Origin: Stromatinia cepivora
Taxonomy: Eukaryota > Ascomycota > Leotiomycetes > Helotiales > Sclerotiniaceae
Direction: 5' to 3'
Assembly (NCBI GenBank): GCA_014898415.1
Contig: RCTD01000019.1
Location: 248,001-312,000, forward strand
Length of the DNA: 64,000 nucleotides
Below the pieces are notes generated by a model, which was given only the letters and a program-made list of their open reading frames with translations, was not told where the DNA came from and did not search any database. The position numbers and the translations under genes were made by a program. This document shows, in pieces, positions 24,255 through 35,659 of the stretch (positions are counted from its first letter, which is position 1; each line of letters starts with the position of its first letter).

Positions 24255-24420
24255 TATTGAAAATGAAACCATCATAAGATTAGAATTAAGATCACAAGAC
24301 CACAATAATGCACAAACCATATTTAGGGATAACCTCAATTCTACTCCTACTAGAAATATAGATCCTTAATTCAACCTACATAATCAACAATACTACTACT
24401 TCCTGCACCAAAAGTTAACA
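24255..24420 (+). repeat. 3' LTR of element P
   Basis: 166 bp, TATTGA...TTAACA, followed by target duplication CTAAG. Differs from the 5' LTR mostly by C/T and G/A changes. Confidence 0.93.
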
Positions 24421-24425
24421 CTAAG

Positions 24426-24816
24426 TATATATATTATCTTGTCATTTCCTCTCTTTCCTCCAACAATCTCTTTCCTCCATCAATCTCTTATCAAGTTTGA
24501 ACAATGAATAATCTATTAGCATATCGCAAAACTCGAAAATTAGCAAATATACAAAAAGTTGTGATACCTTTTCAAGGAAGATCTTTTTCAACCTCTACAA
24601 AAGTTTTATATACTGATTTACAAAAACTTTGGGAAAGGGAAATAAAATATTTCAAATAATATTATAAATATATTAATTTTTTCTTAATTTCCAATAGGAT
24701 ATTATACTTGATATTTTTTCCGATCTTGAAATTATTGAGATATTCCTTATATTATATATTAATAATACTAAAGGGAAAATCAATAAAAAACTTTTTATCA
24801 ATATTCCTTTATATAA
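24426..24816 (+). other. Spacer with a short decayed frame
   Basis: Between element P and the interrupted family-X LTR. An ATG at 24504 opens about 50 codons (MNNLLAYRKTRKLANIQK...) before a stop. The family is not recognised and it may be the remnant of another transposon gene. The rest is AT-rich. Confidence 0.35.
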
Positions 24817-24942
24817 TGTCACGAATCATGAACCATAGAAGGCTAATCACATAATACCTCTTATCTTCTATATCAATTGGTGAACTGATCATCTATATAT
24901 ATATATTATGATTTATATGATTTAATATAATAAAATGATGAT

Positions 24943-25112
24943 TGTTACGTATACGTACAACGTGATCGATTCGAGCCCTAGTCGGAATGCAGCATTCCCC
25001 GAATAGGCTAAGTGAGCTCTCGGCCTGTGTATATATAGTCATGTAGTTCTACCTTTCGATCTGTAGATTTTAATTCTAAGAGATACTCAAGTTATTCGGC
25101 CGTTGTGTTACA
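24943..25112. mobile_element. 170-bp solo LTR (family W) inside family X
   Basis: TGTTACGTATACG...GTGTTACA, flanked by the target duplication ATGAT (24938-24942 and 25113-25117). Removing it restores the family-X sequence across the site. It is less AT-rich than its host. No internal region is present, so it is a solo LTR or similar short relic. Confidence 0.85.
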
Positions 25113-25174
25113 ATGATTCTAATAATATATATATACAATCTTACAACTTATAAATAGATATTTGTATATATATA

Positions 25175-25483
25175 TATCACGGGATAGTATGATTACACAG
25201 CACTTTCAGGGATCGGGGAATAGGTGGTACACGTGATTGGTAGAGTAAAAGAATTGAATAATTTACCCTTGATTATATAAATCAAAAGTTGTATATATAG
25301 AACAAATGAATGATTATCTAGTCGATATACACTTTAATTAAGCTAGATCTTTGTTTATTAGTATATCAGGATCATTTTATCAATTGATGGATTAATAAGG
25401 GCTAGTAGATCCTTCATTTCGATTGGAAAATATACATTTTAATCCTTTATAAAATACAGGGGATTGTAAAGCTTTCCATGATA
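25175..25483 (-). repeat. 3' LTR of outer copia
   Basis: 309 bp, one of four equal-length copies; shares TTTCAGGGATCG and GTATATCAGGATCA blocks with the others. Its ends are decayed (TATCAC...ATGATA). Confidence 0.92.
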
Positions 25484-25852
25484 TATCTTTTAGATCGGAA
25501 AGCGATCTAAAACAAATGGAAAGATATAAAAAATAGCAATTCACATGATTCATAAATAAATATATAAGGCAATTATAAGCAAATATCAATCAAAGATTGG
25601 TATAACATATAAATCTGAAATAATCCTGGTACCCTTAGAATAAAGAAGAATTTGAATATATATAAATCGCAAATTTCTCTTGATCTTCAACTTGCTACCT
25701 GCAATATTCTTCAAAATCAAGATTTTGAACAATAAAAAGAAAGTTTTCTATTAGGAGAATATAAATAAATGATCGATTCTACAATATAACAATTGAGAAT
25801 ACATATAATTGTTAAATTACAGTGTATTGATCATAATAACGAAATAAAATAA

Positions 25853-27393
25853 ATGAATTTTTAAAGGTATATAGATCCCTTTTTCGCATTTTCGTTTTTG
25901 TTTTAATCAAGTTTTTATTGATTATTATTATATCTAAGATTTCGGAATCTAAAAAGGCTAAACAAACGAATCTCAATCATACTAAATAAATAACAACTGA
26001 AAAGAAAGCTTTGAAAGAATCGAATGCAAAAAAAGATCTCAGTATTCCTTCGAGGGATCATCAAATCGAATAGAAAGAATTAATAAGTTCAGTGTAGATA
26101 ATGAATCAAGATATCGATCTTTAGGAGTATAGTTTAATTAAATCTGTTCTTAGAATAATGTATAATTATCTATTTCAGAAACCGCTTCTTTTTGTCGAAG
26201 GAATTACTGTTTATCATAATCAATTGCTAATTATAAATTCAGATAATAATTTGGAGGTAGGTTTCATTTTTGAATTCTATTATATAATTGAAAGGTTTTA
26301 CTAATCCTATATTTGTAATTATCAAGGCAAAAATCGTTCGATAAAGAAAAGAAAAAAGGGAGTGTTTCTTCATCTGATAATAACGATCCATTTGATCCTT
26401 CGATATCGGGTTTTTCGGATAATGAATTAGATAAAGAAAAAAGAGAAAAAAGGTTGTCGAAAATTATTGGCTTTTTAGTTAAAACAAAAGATAAAGGGAA
26501 TTGTAGGGAAAAGAACGATTATCTATATATTCGATATATGAAATTGTTGATCGCTGGGAGATATAATTTCTATAGCGAATGCTTTGTTGATTTTTCCAAG
26601 CTGAATAATTATTGATATTGGAATTATAGTATTCATTTGTATACTCCCTTACTAGCTTTCCTCTATCCTTTGGTAGATTACTATATTATCATTTATCGAT
26701 AAAATTCGAAAGTAAGTTCTTTGTTTACTTTTTTATTTTTATAGTATATTGATTATTAGTTGTATAATCCAAACAGGGATACAGAATTGCAATAAAGATG
26801 ATACTGAAGATCAAAAAGAAAAGAGAAATTGTTTTTTCGCCTTTATATCGTTGTTCCCCCTTTCCTCGCTATATTATTTATTGAAGTTCTCGAAAAGCCG
26901 AATAAAAGAAGTATATTGTGATTTCGGAGAACGATAATAAAGATAAAAAAGAAAGAGTAATGGAGAAAAAGAGGAGAAAAAAGTAAATGGTGTATTCAAA
27001 GAAAAAGGAAAAAAGGAATAATCCTTTGGCTCCTGTAATACCAATAACATCAATAGCTCCGATTACTCTAATTGTTCTTTGTTCCTTAATTATTACAGAT
27101 AATCCAAAGGCTCTTTTACTTGAACTTCAAATTATTAAACTTAGAAAGAAACTTATCCTTCTTTGAAAATAGGAAAATGAAAAACAGAAAAATGATTAGC
27201 CTTGATTGTTCTTTATTTTCTGATGAATATAGAGTATATAAATTGAAGTACATCATAAAAAAATATAATAATCTGGGATACCAAATAGGATTCATTCTAT
27301 CTACATTAAAGGGAAGAAATACGAGTTCCAGATTGTCATTACTCAAACTTTATAATCATCGTTATTTAAACTCTATGATTTTATTATTCATAT
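25853..27393 (+). pseudogene. Antisense spliced gene of copia family, outer copy
   Basis: Lies between the 3' LTR and the RNase H end of the outer element, on the strand opposite gag-pol. It reads colinearly with the inner copy: KKAKQTN, then DLSIPS, a FVEGITVYHNQLLI block, a charged DNNDPFDP...DKEKREKRLSK block, DYLYIRYMK and HLYTPL. A second exon follows a good intron (26712-26776, GTAAGT..ACAG, phase 0). A second probable intron is at 26257-26326 (GTAGGT..CAAG, TACTAATC branch site), but its phase does not close. Stops fall where the inner copy has Gln, Trp or Arg. One T is missing from the run after the ATG (25853), shifting the start. The inner element interrupts its last codons at 27393. 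The product is unrecognised. Confidence 0.7.
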
Positions 27394-27702
27394 TATCACG
27401 GGATAGTATGATTACACAGCACTTTCAGGGATCGTTGAATAGATGGTACACATAATTGATAGAGTAAAAGAATTGAATGATTTGCCCTTGATTATATGAA
27501 TCAAGAGTTGTATATATAGAACAAATGAATGGTTATTTAATCGATATATACCTTAATTAAATTAGATCTTTGTTTATTAGTATATCAGGATCATTTTATT
27601 AATTAATGGATTGGTAAAGGCTAATAGATCCTTTATTCCGATTAGAAAGCATACACTTTGATCCTTCATAAGATACAGGGAATTGCAGGGCTTTCCGTGA
27701 CA
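27394..27702 (-). repeat. 3' LTR of inner copia
   Basis: 309 bp, TATCACGGGATAG...TTCCGTGACA on the plus strand. Confidence 0.93.
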
Positions 27703-28071
27703 CACCCCCCAGATCGAAAGGCGATCTGACACAAATGGAAAGGTATAGAAAGTGGCAATTCACATGATTCGTGAATGAATATACAAAGCAATCATAGACA
27801 GACGTCAACCAAGGATTGGTGTAATATATAAACCTGAAATGATCCTGGTACTCTTAGAATAGAAAAGAATTTGAGTATATATAAATCGCAAATTTTTTTT
27901 AATCTTTGGTTTATTACCTGTGATATTCTTCAAAATCAAGATTTTGAATAATAAAAAGAAAGTTTTCCGTTAGGAGAATACAGATAATTGATCGATCTTA
28001 TAATGTAGCAATTGAGAATATATATAATTACTAAACTATAATGTATTAATTGTAATAACGAAATAAAATAA

Positions 28072-29635
28072 ATGAATTTTTTAAAGATATATAGATCCCC
28101 TTTTCACATTTTCGTTTTTATCTTAATCAAATTCTTATTGATTATTATTATATTTAAGATTTTGGGGTCTAAGAAGGCTAAACAAACGAATCTTAATTAT
28201 ATTAGATAAATAATAATTGAAAAGAAAGCTTTAAGAAAATCGAATGTAAGAGAAGATCCCAGTATTCCTTCAAAGGATTAACAAATCGAGCAAAGAGAAT
28301 TAATAAGTTCAGTATAAATAACAAATCAAAATATCGATTTTTGGGAGCATAGTTTAATTAAATCTGCTTTTAAAATAACGCGCCATCATTTATTTCAGAA
28401 ACTATTCCTTTTTGTCAAAGGAACTACTATTTGTTGTAATTAATTGTCAATTATAAATTCAAATAATAATTTGAAAATAGATTTCATTCTTGAATCCTAT
28501 TATATAATTGAAAGGTTTTACTAATCTTGTATTTGTAATTATCAAGGCAAAGATTGCTCAATGAAGAAAAGAAAAAAGAAAGTATTTCTTTATCTGATAA
28601 TAATAATCCATTCAATTCTTTGACACCAGGTTTTTCGAATAATAAATTAAATAAAGAAAAAAGAAAAAAAAGATTATCGAAAGTTATTGGTTCTTTAATC
28701 AAAACAAAAGATAAAGAGAATCATAAAAAAAAGAATGATTATTTATATATTCGATATATAAAATCATTAATCGCTGAAAGATATAATTTCTATAACGAAT
28801 ACTTTGTTGATTCTTTCAAGCCGAATAATCGTCAGTATTGGAATTGTGGTATTCATCTATATACTCCTTTACCAATTTTCCTCTATCCTTTAGCAGATTA
28901 CTATATCACTATTCATCAGCAAAATTCAAAAGTAAATTCTTCATTCACCCTTTACCTTCATAATATATTGATTATTGATTGTATAATTCAAATAGGGATA
29001 CAGAATTATAATAAAGATGATACTGAAAATCGAAGAGAAGAAAAAAGTTGTTCTTTTGTCCCTATATTGTTATTCCTTCTCTCCTTGTTATATTACTCAT
29101 CGAAGTCCTCGAAAGATTGAACGAAAGAAATATATTATGATTTTGGAAAGTGATAATAAGGATGAAAGAGAAAGAGTAATGAAGAAGAAAAAGAGGAAAG
29201 AATGGGTGATATATCCAAAGAAAAAGGAAAGAAGGGATAATCCCTTGACTCCTATGATATCAATAATATTAATAATTTTGATTACTTCAATTGTTCTTCG
29301 TTCCTTGATTATTATGGATAATCTAAAGGCTCTTTTATTTAAACTTTAAATTATTAAATTTAGAAAGAAACTTATCCTTTTTCGAGGATAGGAAGATAAA
29401 AAGCGGAGAAATGATTAATCTTAATTGTTCTTTGTTTCCTAATGAATATGGAGTATACAAATTGAAGCGCATTATGGAAAAGTATAATAATCTGGGATAT
29501 CAAATAGAACTCATTCTATCTATACTAAAGGGAAAAAATACAAGCTCCAGATTATCATTATTTAAGCTCTATAATCGTTGTTACTCAAGTTTTATAATTC
29601 TATTATTTACATCTTATAGATTGAAAAGGGATTAA
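28072..29635 (+). pseudogene. Antisense spliced gene of copia family, inner copy
   Basis: Starts at the ATG at 28072 (MNFLKIYRSPF) with a strongly hydrophobic stretch at about residues 11-29 followed by Lys, like a signal anchor. Next come a Lys/Asp/Ser-rich block (28554 on), YLYIRYIK, WNCGIHLYTPL and LYPLADYYI. After an intron at about 28932-28995 (donor now GTAAAT, acceptor ATAG, phase 0) a further exon has a basic run ending KKKKRKEW and a second hydrophobic helix near 29255-29310 (MISIILIILITSIVL). A last block, YKLKRIMEKYNNLGYQIELI (29411-29635), is in the +1 frame in both copies. It ends at 29635, overlapping tail-to-tail the RNase H end on the other strand. It was probably a basic membrane protein of 400-500 residues. 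Function is unknown, with no family recognised. Confidence 0.7.
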
Positions 29636-32600
29636 AAGTATTCGAACTTTTGTCTTATAAGATTCTTAATGAGCCCATCAATAATCATATCAATGATCGA
29701 TAGATAAATTACATAAAAATTCCCTTTTGAATATTCTTAATGTAACCATATATTTTGGATATCGATATAATATAGTTTTGTAATGATTTGTTCGTTCTCA
29801 CTAATTACCAATCTAATCGTTTGCTGATTATCGCAAAAGATCGTTATAGGTTTTTTTATTATTAGATCGATTTCTTTTAAGAAATATAAGGTTATTATGG
29901 TTTCTTTTGATATACGTTCAACTCTAAGAAGCTTTGCTTTAATAATCGAAGTAATTATAGTATCTTGCTTAAACGTTTTCTATATAACTAAGCCACCGAA
30001 AAAGGATATAATATACTTTTGGGATGATCGACAAGTATCTAGATCATCTACAAAAGAAATATCTGAAAAAACGAAAAGTTGTAATATTTGATCACCATTA
30101 TATTAAATCACAAGATACCTTGTATTCCATAAATATTATAAATAATAATCAATAGTTTTTATATAATCGCTTGATAGATTGATCAAATAATGATTTAATT
30201 ATAAAATAGTGAATGATATATCCGCTCTTATAATGATTATAGTATATAATATTGAGCCCATTTTCTTTTGATACATTTTTATAATATATATAGAAGCTTA
30301 ACCCTGATTTTTCTGAAATACTATTATCAGGAGTGATATATTTATTGTCCCATTTGTTGCTTTGAATTTCTTAGTAATCTTTTCAATATATATGTTATAA
30401 ACTAGTTACAACTTTTTCTTGGATCGATTATGAAATATATATATACCCAAAAACTATTTAATGTTTTCTAAATCTCGTAGTTCATATACAGCTTTGATTT
30501 CCTCAATGATCTTTGTGGCAGCTGATTCGTTTTTCTTATAATAAATGATCTAAATGTTGTCTATAAAGAAAAGAATTATAACGATATATTCTAAATTAAT
30601 ATATAAATATGATTCCTTTTTATATTATACCAATCCTAATTTCTTAAGCATTCGAATAAAATCCCTAAATTATATAACTGAGGAATCTTATAAACTATAC
30701 AAAGCTCGATCGATTATAATATTTTTGTTTGGGATTTTGTATCCATCAAGTAAATAATATACAACTGGGGTATTGAAAGGATCGCGCAGAATATTGATGA
30801 AAGTATTGATTACATTGTATTACTTTGTTTCGAGATTGTATTTAGCAATGATTGCTATTACGATTCGGAATGATCGGTCTATTAATATAACGGCATAAAT
30901 AGTTTCAATAGTACTCTTAATTTGAAGATCTCTTCATACTATTAAATATAAATGGTAACAAATAATTAAACCTTGATTATTGTATTTATATATAAACACC
31001 CATTAAAAGAGAATCGATTTTGAAGGTTCCGATCCAGAATCGATTTTATACCAGGTTTTCCTAGTCTTAAGGTTATTAACCTTAAGATTGTAGTCCTATT
31101 TGAATTAATATCCCATTTAATGATCTTCTAATTAATAGTAAAAACGAGGTAATTTTGGAATTATAAATATATGAATTCAAGGAAATAGTATTACCTATAA
31201 TCCATTAATCGTAGATCAGATAGAAGGCAATAATGGTTTTGCTTCAATTCCAATGATAATCATATTATGAACTATCACAAATTGGGAACACTCCTTTATA
31301 TCATTCATTTCTTATTGATCAAACCAGAATATAGAATGAAAGTTATTTAAACAAAGTAATCCTATTAAATCTATCCTTTGAGATATAACAATTCCTATAT
31401 AGGATCCAGCATTAGGATCGCTCCCTTGATGACATTGCTATATACGCAATTGCCTTCGTGTATATACTGGTTGTTCTGAAACGCGAGAACCAGGTAACTC
31501 CCGGAAAAGAAATAACTTCGAGTGGTAATCATATGATTGAAATTCAGATGGATTAATCTGAGCCCTAAATATTTCAATCCTCATAATATAAGCTTTTTTA
31601 GATATCTATTCGAAATCATAAATCCGCGAATCTTTTATAAATCGATTAGATGAATATATAGAACGCAATAGTTTTTATAATAACTGAATTTCCTTTACAG
31701 AATACTTTAATTGATTATTCCAATGTATATACTTCCTTTTAGAATATTAAGATTAATCGATTAGAACAATCTCTAGATTATTTTCGTATATATCACAAAG
31801 AACTTCGATAATACGATTAATAAGCTCATACTCTATATTCCTTATATCAATATATTCGATAAGATCGGGATCCGTATTATTATTATGGGCATTTTCTTAA
31901 ACAATATTAATATTTTTATTTACAAAATATAATTGCTTTTTAATAAAAAAATCGGCTTCTCCAATTTCTCCAATGAAAGGATCGACCAACACTTGTATAT
32001 CTTTATTGTATATCTTATTCTTATTATCTAAAGGATTAGATAGATTGAATAATCCTAAATCAATTTCTTTATTTTCATTATCATTTTCTAGATCTATATC
32101 TACCTTCAAAACCAATTCGTTTATAAACAATAAATCTGAAATATATTTAATAAATGAATTAAGGGCTTTTCGATCCATGAAAATAGATAGATGAATAAAG
32201 TCCTCATAATTATCCTCATTTTGAATAATCATTCTATCCAATTTGATATAATCTTGTAAATCAAAAACTTTAACAAATTGTTTAAACTTTTCTATAATAT
32301 AAATATCAATCATTTAATTGATAAAATCTATATAATAAATGAATTCTTTATTGAATATTATATTTCAAGTAATAATAATTTTATCGAATTTGAATATTTA
32401 TATACAATAAATCAATATATTTGGGATATAACCCATTAAATACCCAATATATATTTAAGGATTGATTTTATATTATTTTTTATTAATTCCAATTTCTCTG
32501 TTTTTATTCAAAAAGTAAACTCGATATCTATATTTATAGATTCCATTTCAATTAAAATAAAGATCGTTAGATATTTTCTTTACGAATAGGGGATTGTTTT

Positions 32601-34335
32601 TGCGAAGATAATTACGGAACTATATATCGAATACCTCATTAAACGATTTAAAGGATTTGGCCTTTAAAGAACTTATATTATATAGGTAAATAACAATTTA
32701 CATTACTTCCATTTACAATTTGTTCAGTAAACCTGTTATAATCTACATTTTTATCTATTTTATAATTATTTTTTGTTCTATACATTTTGATCCTTTATTA
32801 AATTTATATATATAAAATAAGAATAACTCGAATTCGATACCTTCTTGCTTGATCTATTTCTCAAATAATATTGCTTCTATAACTTTAATAATAGATATAT
32901 CATTATCCTATTTGATTATTACAATTGTTAAACTATACTTATAATAAACCCAGATTATAAAGTTTTGAATGATTACAAATACTTCGTTATATGTTTTATA
33001 GTAAATTGGATATGAAAAGATTTTATTATAATATATTTCTTTGATCAATAGAAGCTATAATATATTGTTATACCCTTTATCGAAATCAAAAAAATCCTAT
33101 TGAATTTTGTAGAAGGGCCGAGGTGACTGATGATCACTTGAAGTATAAAAAATGACTTGCTTTGTATAAATGCAAACGCAATCAGCGCAATTGGAACGAA
33201 TAATATCTTTTATTTTGATATTTTATATTGCAAATACTAAATGTTCAAAAGCTTTCTTTTTTAGATATTTAAAACATTTATATTACATTTCATTTATATT
33301 TTTTCTTGGAAAAGATGAATCACAAGAACGATAGAATACTTTATTTATTTTTCTATTTATTGTTGAATATATTATAAAAGAGTTGTTTACAAGAATAAAT
33401 AAAAGAGTACTCGAATAAATAAAAAGCAATTTGTATTCTAAGAATACAAGATTTTCAATACAAATGTATTGAGTAATTATTATATTATTTGTATAATCTC
33501 TTTTACAAAGAATATAATCATATCCTGAAAACTATAGGCCGGCTTTTTCTAATCGAGTTTTCGAAACGATATTGATATAAAAACCAGGGATGAGTATTAT
33601 ATCATTTAAGATTAGATTATTATTAGAGTAACTTTCTCTTTTAATAATCTCTTTGATAGTATGAACCCTGTGTTTTAGGATTTGGAAGCTGGAAGTGTTT
33701 GTTTTTATAAGATCATTGGGATCGGATGGTCGATATTGATAATCATCCAATAGAGATATGTTGTTTATGATATATATAGTATCACAATTATCGAGTAAAG
33801 TGTTATTAAATAAATAATGTACTTTCATTATTATAAAGTATACCCTTGATTAATCATATCGAGCATCCAAAATAGCAGTGTTGATTGAAGGTCCTGAAGG
33901 ATCAATAGAATCTTTCATCTATTTCCTTTTGATCCAATCAGGGTGAAACTGCTTTCATAAATACGATCTTATTCGATTCCTAATTGCTTATAGTTCATTT
34001 TCGCTGAATACCTTTTTGAACAATAGATTAATCCTTTCGGTGAGCGCTAATTCTATGGCTTTGCAATTATATATAATATGGTTATAATCAATTCTATTAT
34101 TCCATTCAGATTCGGTTTTGCAAGGACATTCCCAAATCTTCTTGATCCTTTGATTGCTTTCAGAATTGATACTCTTTTTATTCTTTTTAGATCTTTTATC
34201 ATTTTGAAAAAAGATAAGTATAGAATATACTCCTTTTTTAGCTTTTGAGAAAATAGAATCCTGGAAAACTAATCCTTCAAAAATGTTTCCGAATTGTTTG
34301 AATAAAAGGTTGAATAATCCGAATTGATTGTTCAT
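29613..34335 (-). pseudogene. Gag-pol remnant of inner copia
   Basis: Reads leftward. The gag end at 33988-34335 includes a Cys/His cluster (ECPCKT...YNHIIYNC) like fungal copia nucleocapsid fingers. The protease-side strand at 33532-33828 contains LDNCDTIYIINNISLLDDYQ and ends GFYINIVSKTRLEKAG. Integrase lies around 33.2-32.4 kb and the linker at 31897-32313. RT has its active site at 30556-30567 reading FIDN (Asp lost, next Gln now a stop). RNase H ends next to 29613. There are many stops and no gene product is expected. Confidence 0.8.
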
Positions 34336-35345
34336 CTTGATCTATATAATCATAGTATTTGCCTAGGTTAAGAATATCCTGGTATTAATGGTTTGTAGAA
34401 AAGTGTTGATAGTGATTTTATCTTGTACTTTAGTGATTTCGTATACAAGAGTTTTGGTATAAACTATAATCCAATCCCTATGTTATTTAATAGAGTCGAT
34501 TCTACCGAACGAGGCTTATACTAGAACAGACCGATATTCTTGTAATACTGCAAACTTGATAGTAATTATTATAAATATGAACTTCTTTTTGAATATATTG
34601 ATAATTGTTTTAAATAGAAGAATTATAGTATCTTGATTGAGAATGAATAGCTCTATAAGGTGTACTTGATCAATTGACGATTCGATCCACTCATAAACAT
34701 CCCTAAAAGCTTTATGATTCTGTATATATTTTTATTATCGATATCGATACTTCAATTAAAGAGAGACAAGTTCGGAAAAGATTTCTTAGAAGATAATTGA
34801 AAATAAAGCAATAAATCTACTAGGAATGGATCCCAATATATTACTATTAGAATCTTTCATCTTTGTATTTCCATTCACATCTTCCCTGGATTGAATCGCC
34901 ATAAGATATTCCGAGAATTCCTTTTGATATTGAATTTGTTTCTTTTAATCGTATTTGACTTAAAGATCGATAATGAAAGGTAAAACAGATGATTTGATTG
35001 AGAACTAATCGATTTGAGTATGAATAGGCTTACTCGTCAAATCAGAACTTGAAATGGATATCGCTGATATAGAAACAAACAGATCGTTCTCTGGATTAAC
35101 TGAATCCCAGATTCCTTGAACTTGATATTTATTTTTCAAGTGTAAATACCACTCCGGCCATTGAGTATAGGTTGTAAAAAGAAGATCGTTTTGATCCTTT
35201 GCTATATTGAATAAAGATAACTAAATTAATATAAATATTGAATTATAAATGAAATAGGAATAATATTTTAAGAATGATCCCTTGAGTACTTAATAATCAT
35301 TGAATAGAAAGTTGTATAGATTTTAAAAGCTATTAAACTCATAAC

Positions 35346-35654
35346 TATCACAGGATAATATAATTACACAGCACTTTCAGGGATCGTTGAATAAATAATA
35401 CACATGATTAATAAAATAAAAGAATTAAATGATTTGCCCTTGATTATATAAATCAAGAGCTGTATATATAGAACAAATGAATGATTATCTAACCGATATA
35501 CACCTTAATTAGGCTAGATCTTTGTTTATTAGTATATCAGGATCACTTTATCAATTGGTGGATTGGTAAGGGCTAATAGATCCTTCATTCCGATTGGAAA
35601 GCATACGCTTTGATCCTTCATAAGATACAGGGGATTACGGGGCTTTCCGTGACA
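35346..35654 (-). repeat. 5' LTR of inner copia
   Basis: 309 bp, TATCACAGG...TTCCGTGACA on the plus strand, directly followed by target duplication CATAT. Confidence 0.93.
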
Positions 35655-35659
35655 CATAT

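Larger units (their letters stand above)
18940..24420 (+). mobile_element. Ty1/copia LTR retrotransposon, 5481 bp (element P)
   Basis: Two 166-bp LTRs (18940-19105 and 24255-24420) enclose a decayed gag-pol. The target duplication CTAAG lies at 18935-18939 and 24421-24425. Left LTR starts TGTTGGAAATGAGG; the right reads TATTGAAAATGAAA, and right ends AACA where left has AATA, so the LTRs differ mainly by transitions. A primer-binding site (AATTATAAGATCC, just after 19105) resembles the half-tRNA-iMet site GTTATGAG used by copia elements after G-to-A change. Domain order (protease, integrase, RT, RNase H) assigns it to Ty1/copia. Confidence 0.93.
27394..35654 (-). mobile_element. Inner 8.26-kb Ty1/copia element, same family
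   Basis: LTRs at 27394-27702 and 35346-35654, each 309 bp. The target duplication CATAT lies at 27389-27393 and 35655-35659. It is inserted in the outer copy just beyond the end of RNase H. Minus orientation: a primer-binding site GTTATGAGTTT, complementary to the initiator-Met tRNA anticodon region, follows the 5' LTR (left edge of 35346). A polypurine tract (CTGGGGGGTG on the minus strand, 27703-27714) precedes the 3' LTR. Length 8261 bp, as for the outer copy. It is less AT-rich than the outer copy in places but also full of stops. Confidence 0.95.

Noticed and set aside
28554..29120. 188-codon frame as a complete gene in the inner copia
   Set aside because: Its last part reads through a decayed intron; comparison with the outer copy shows that the real frame continues into a further exon.
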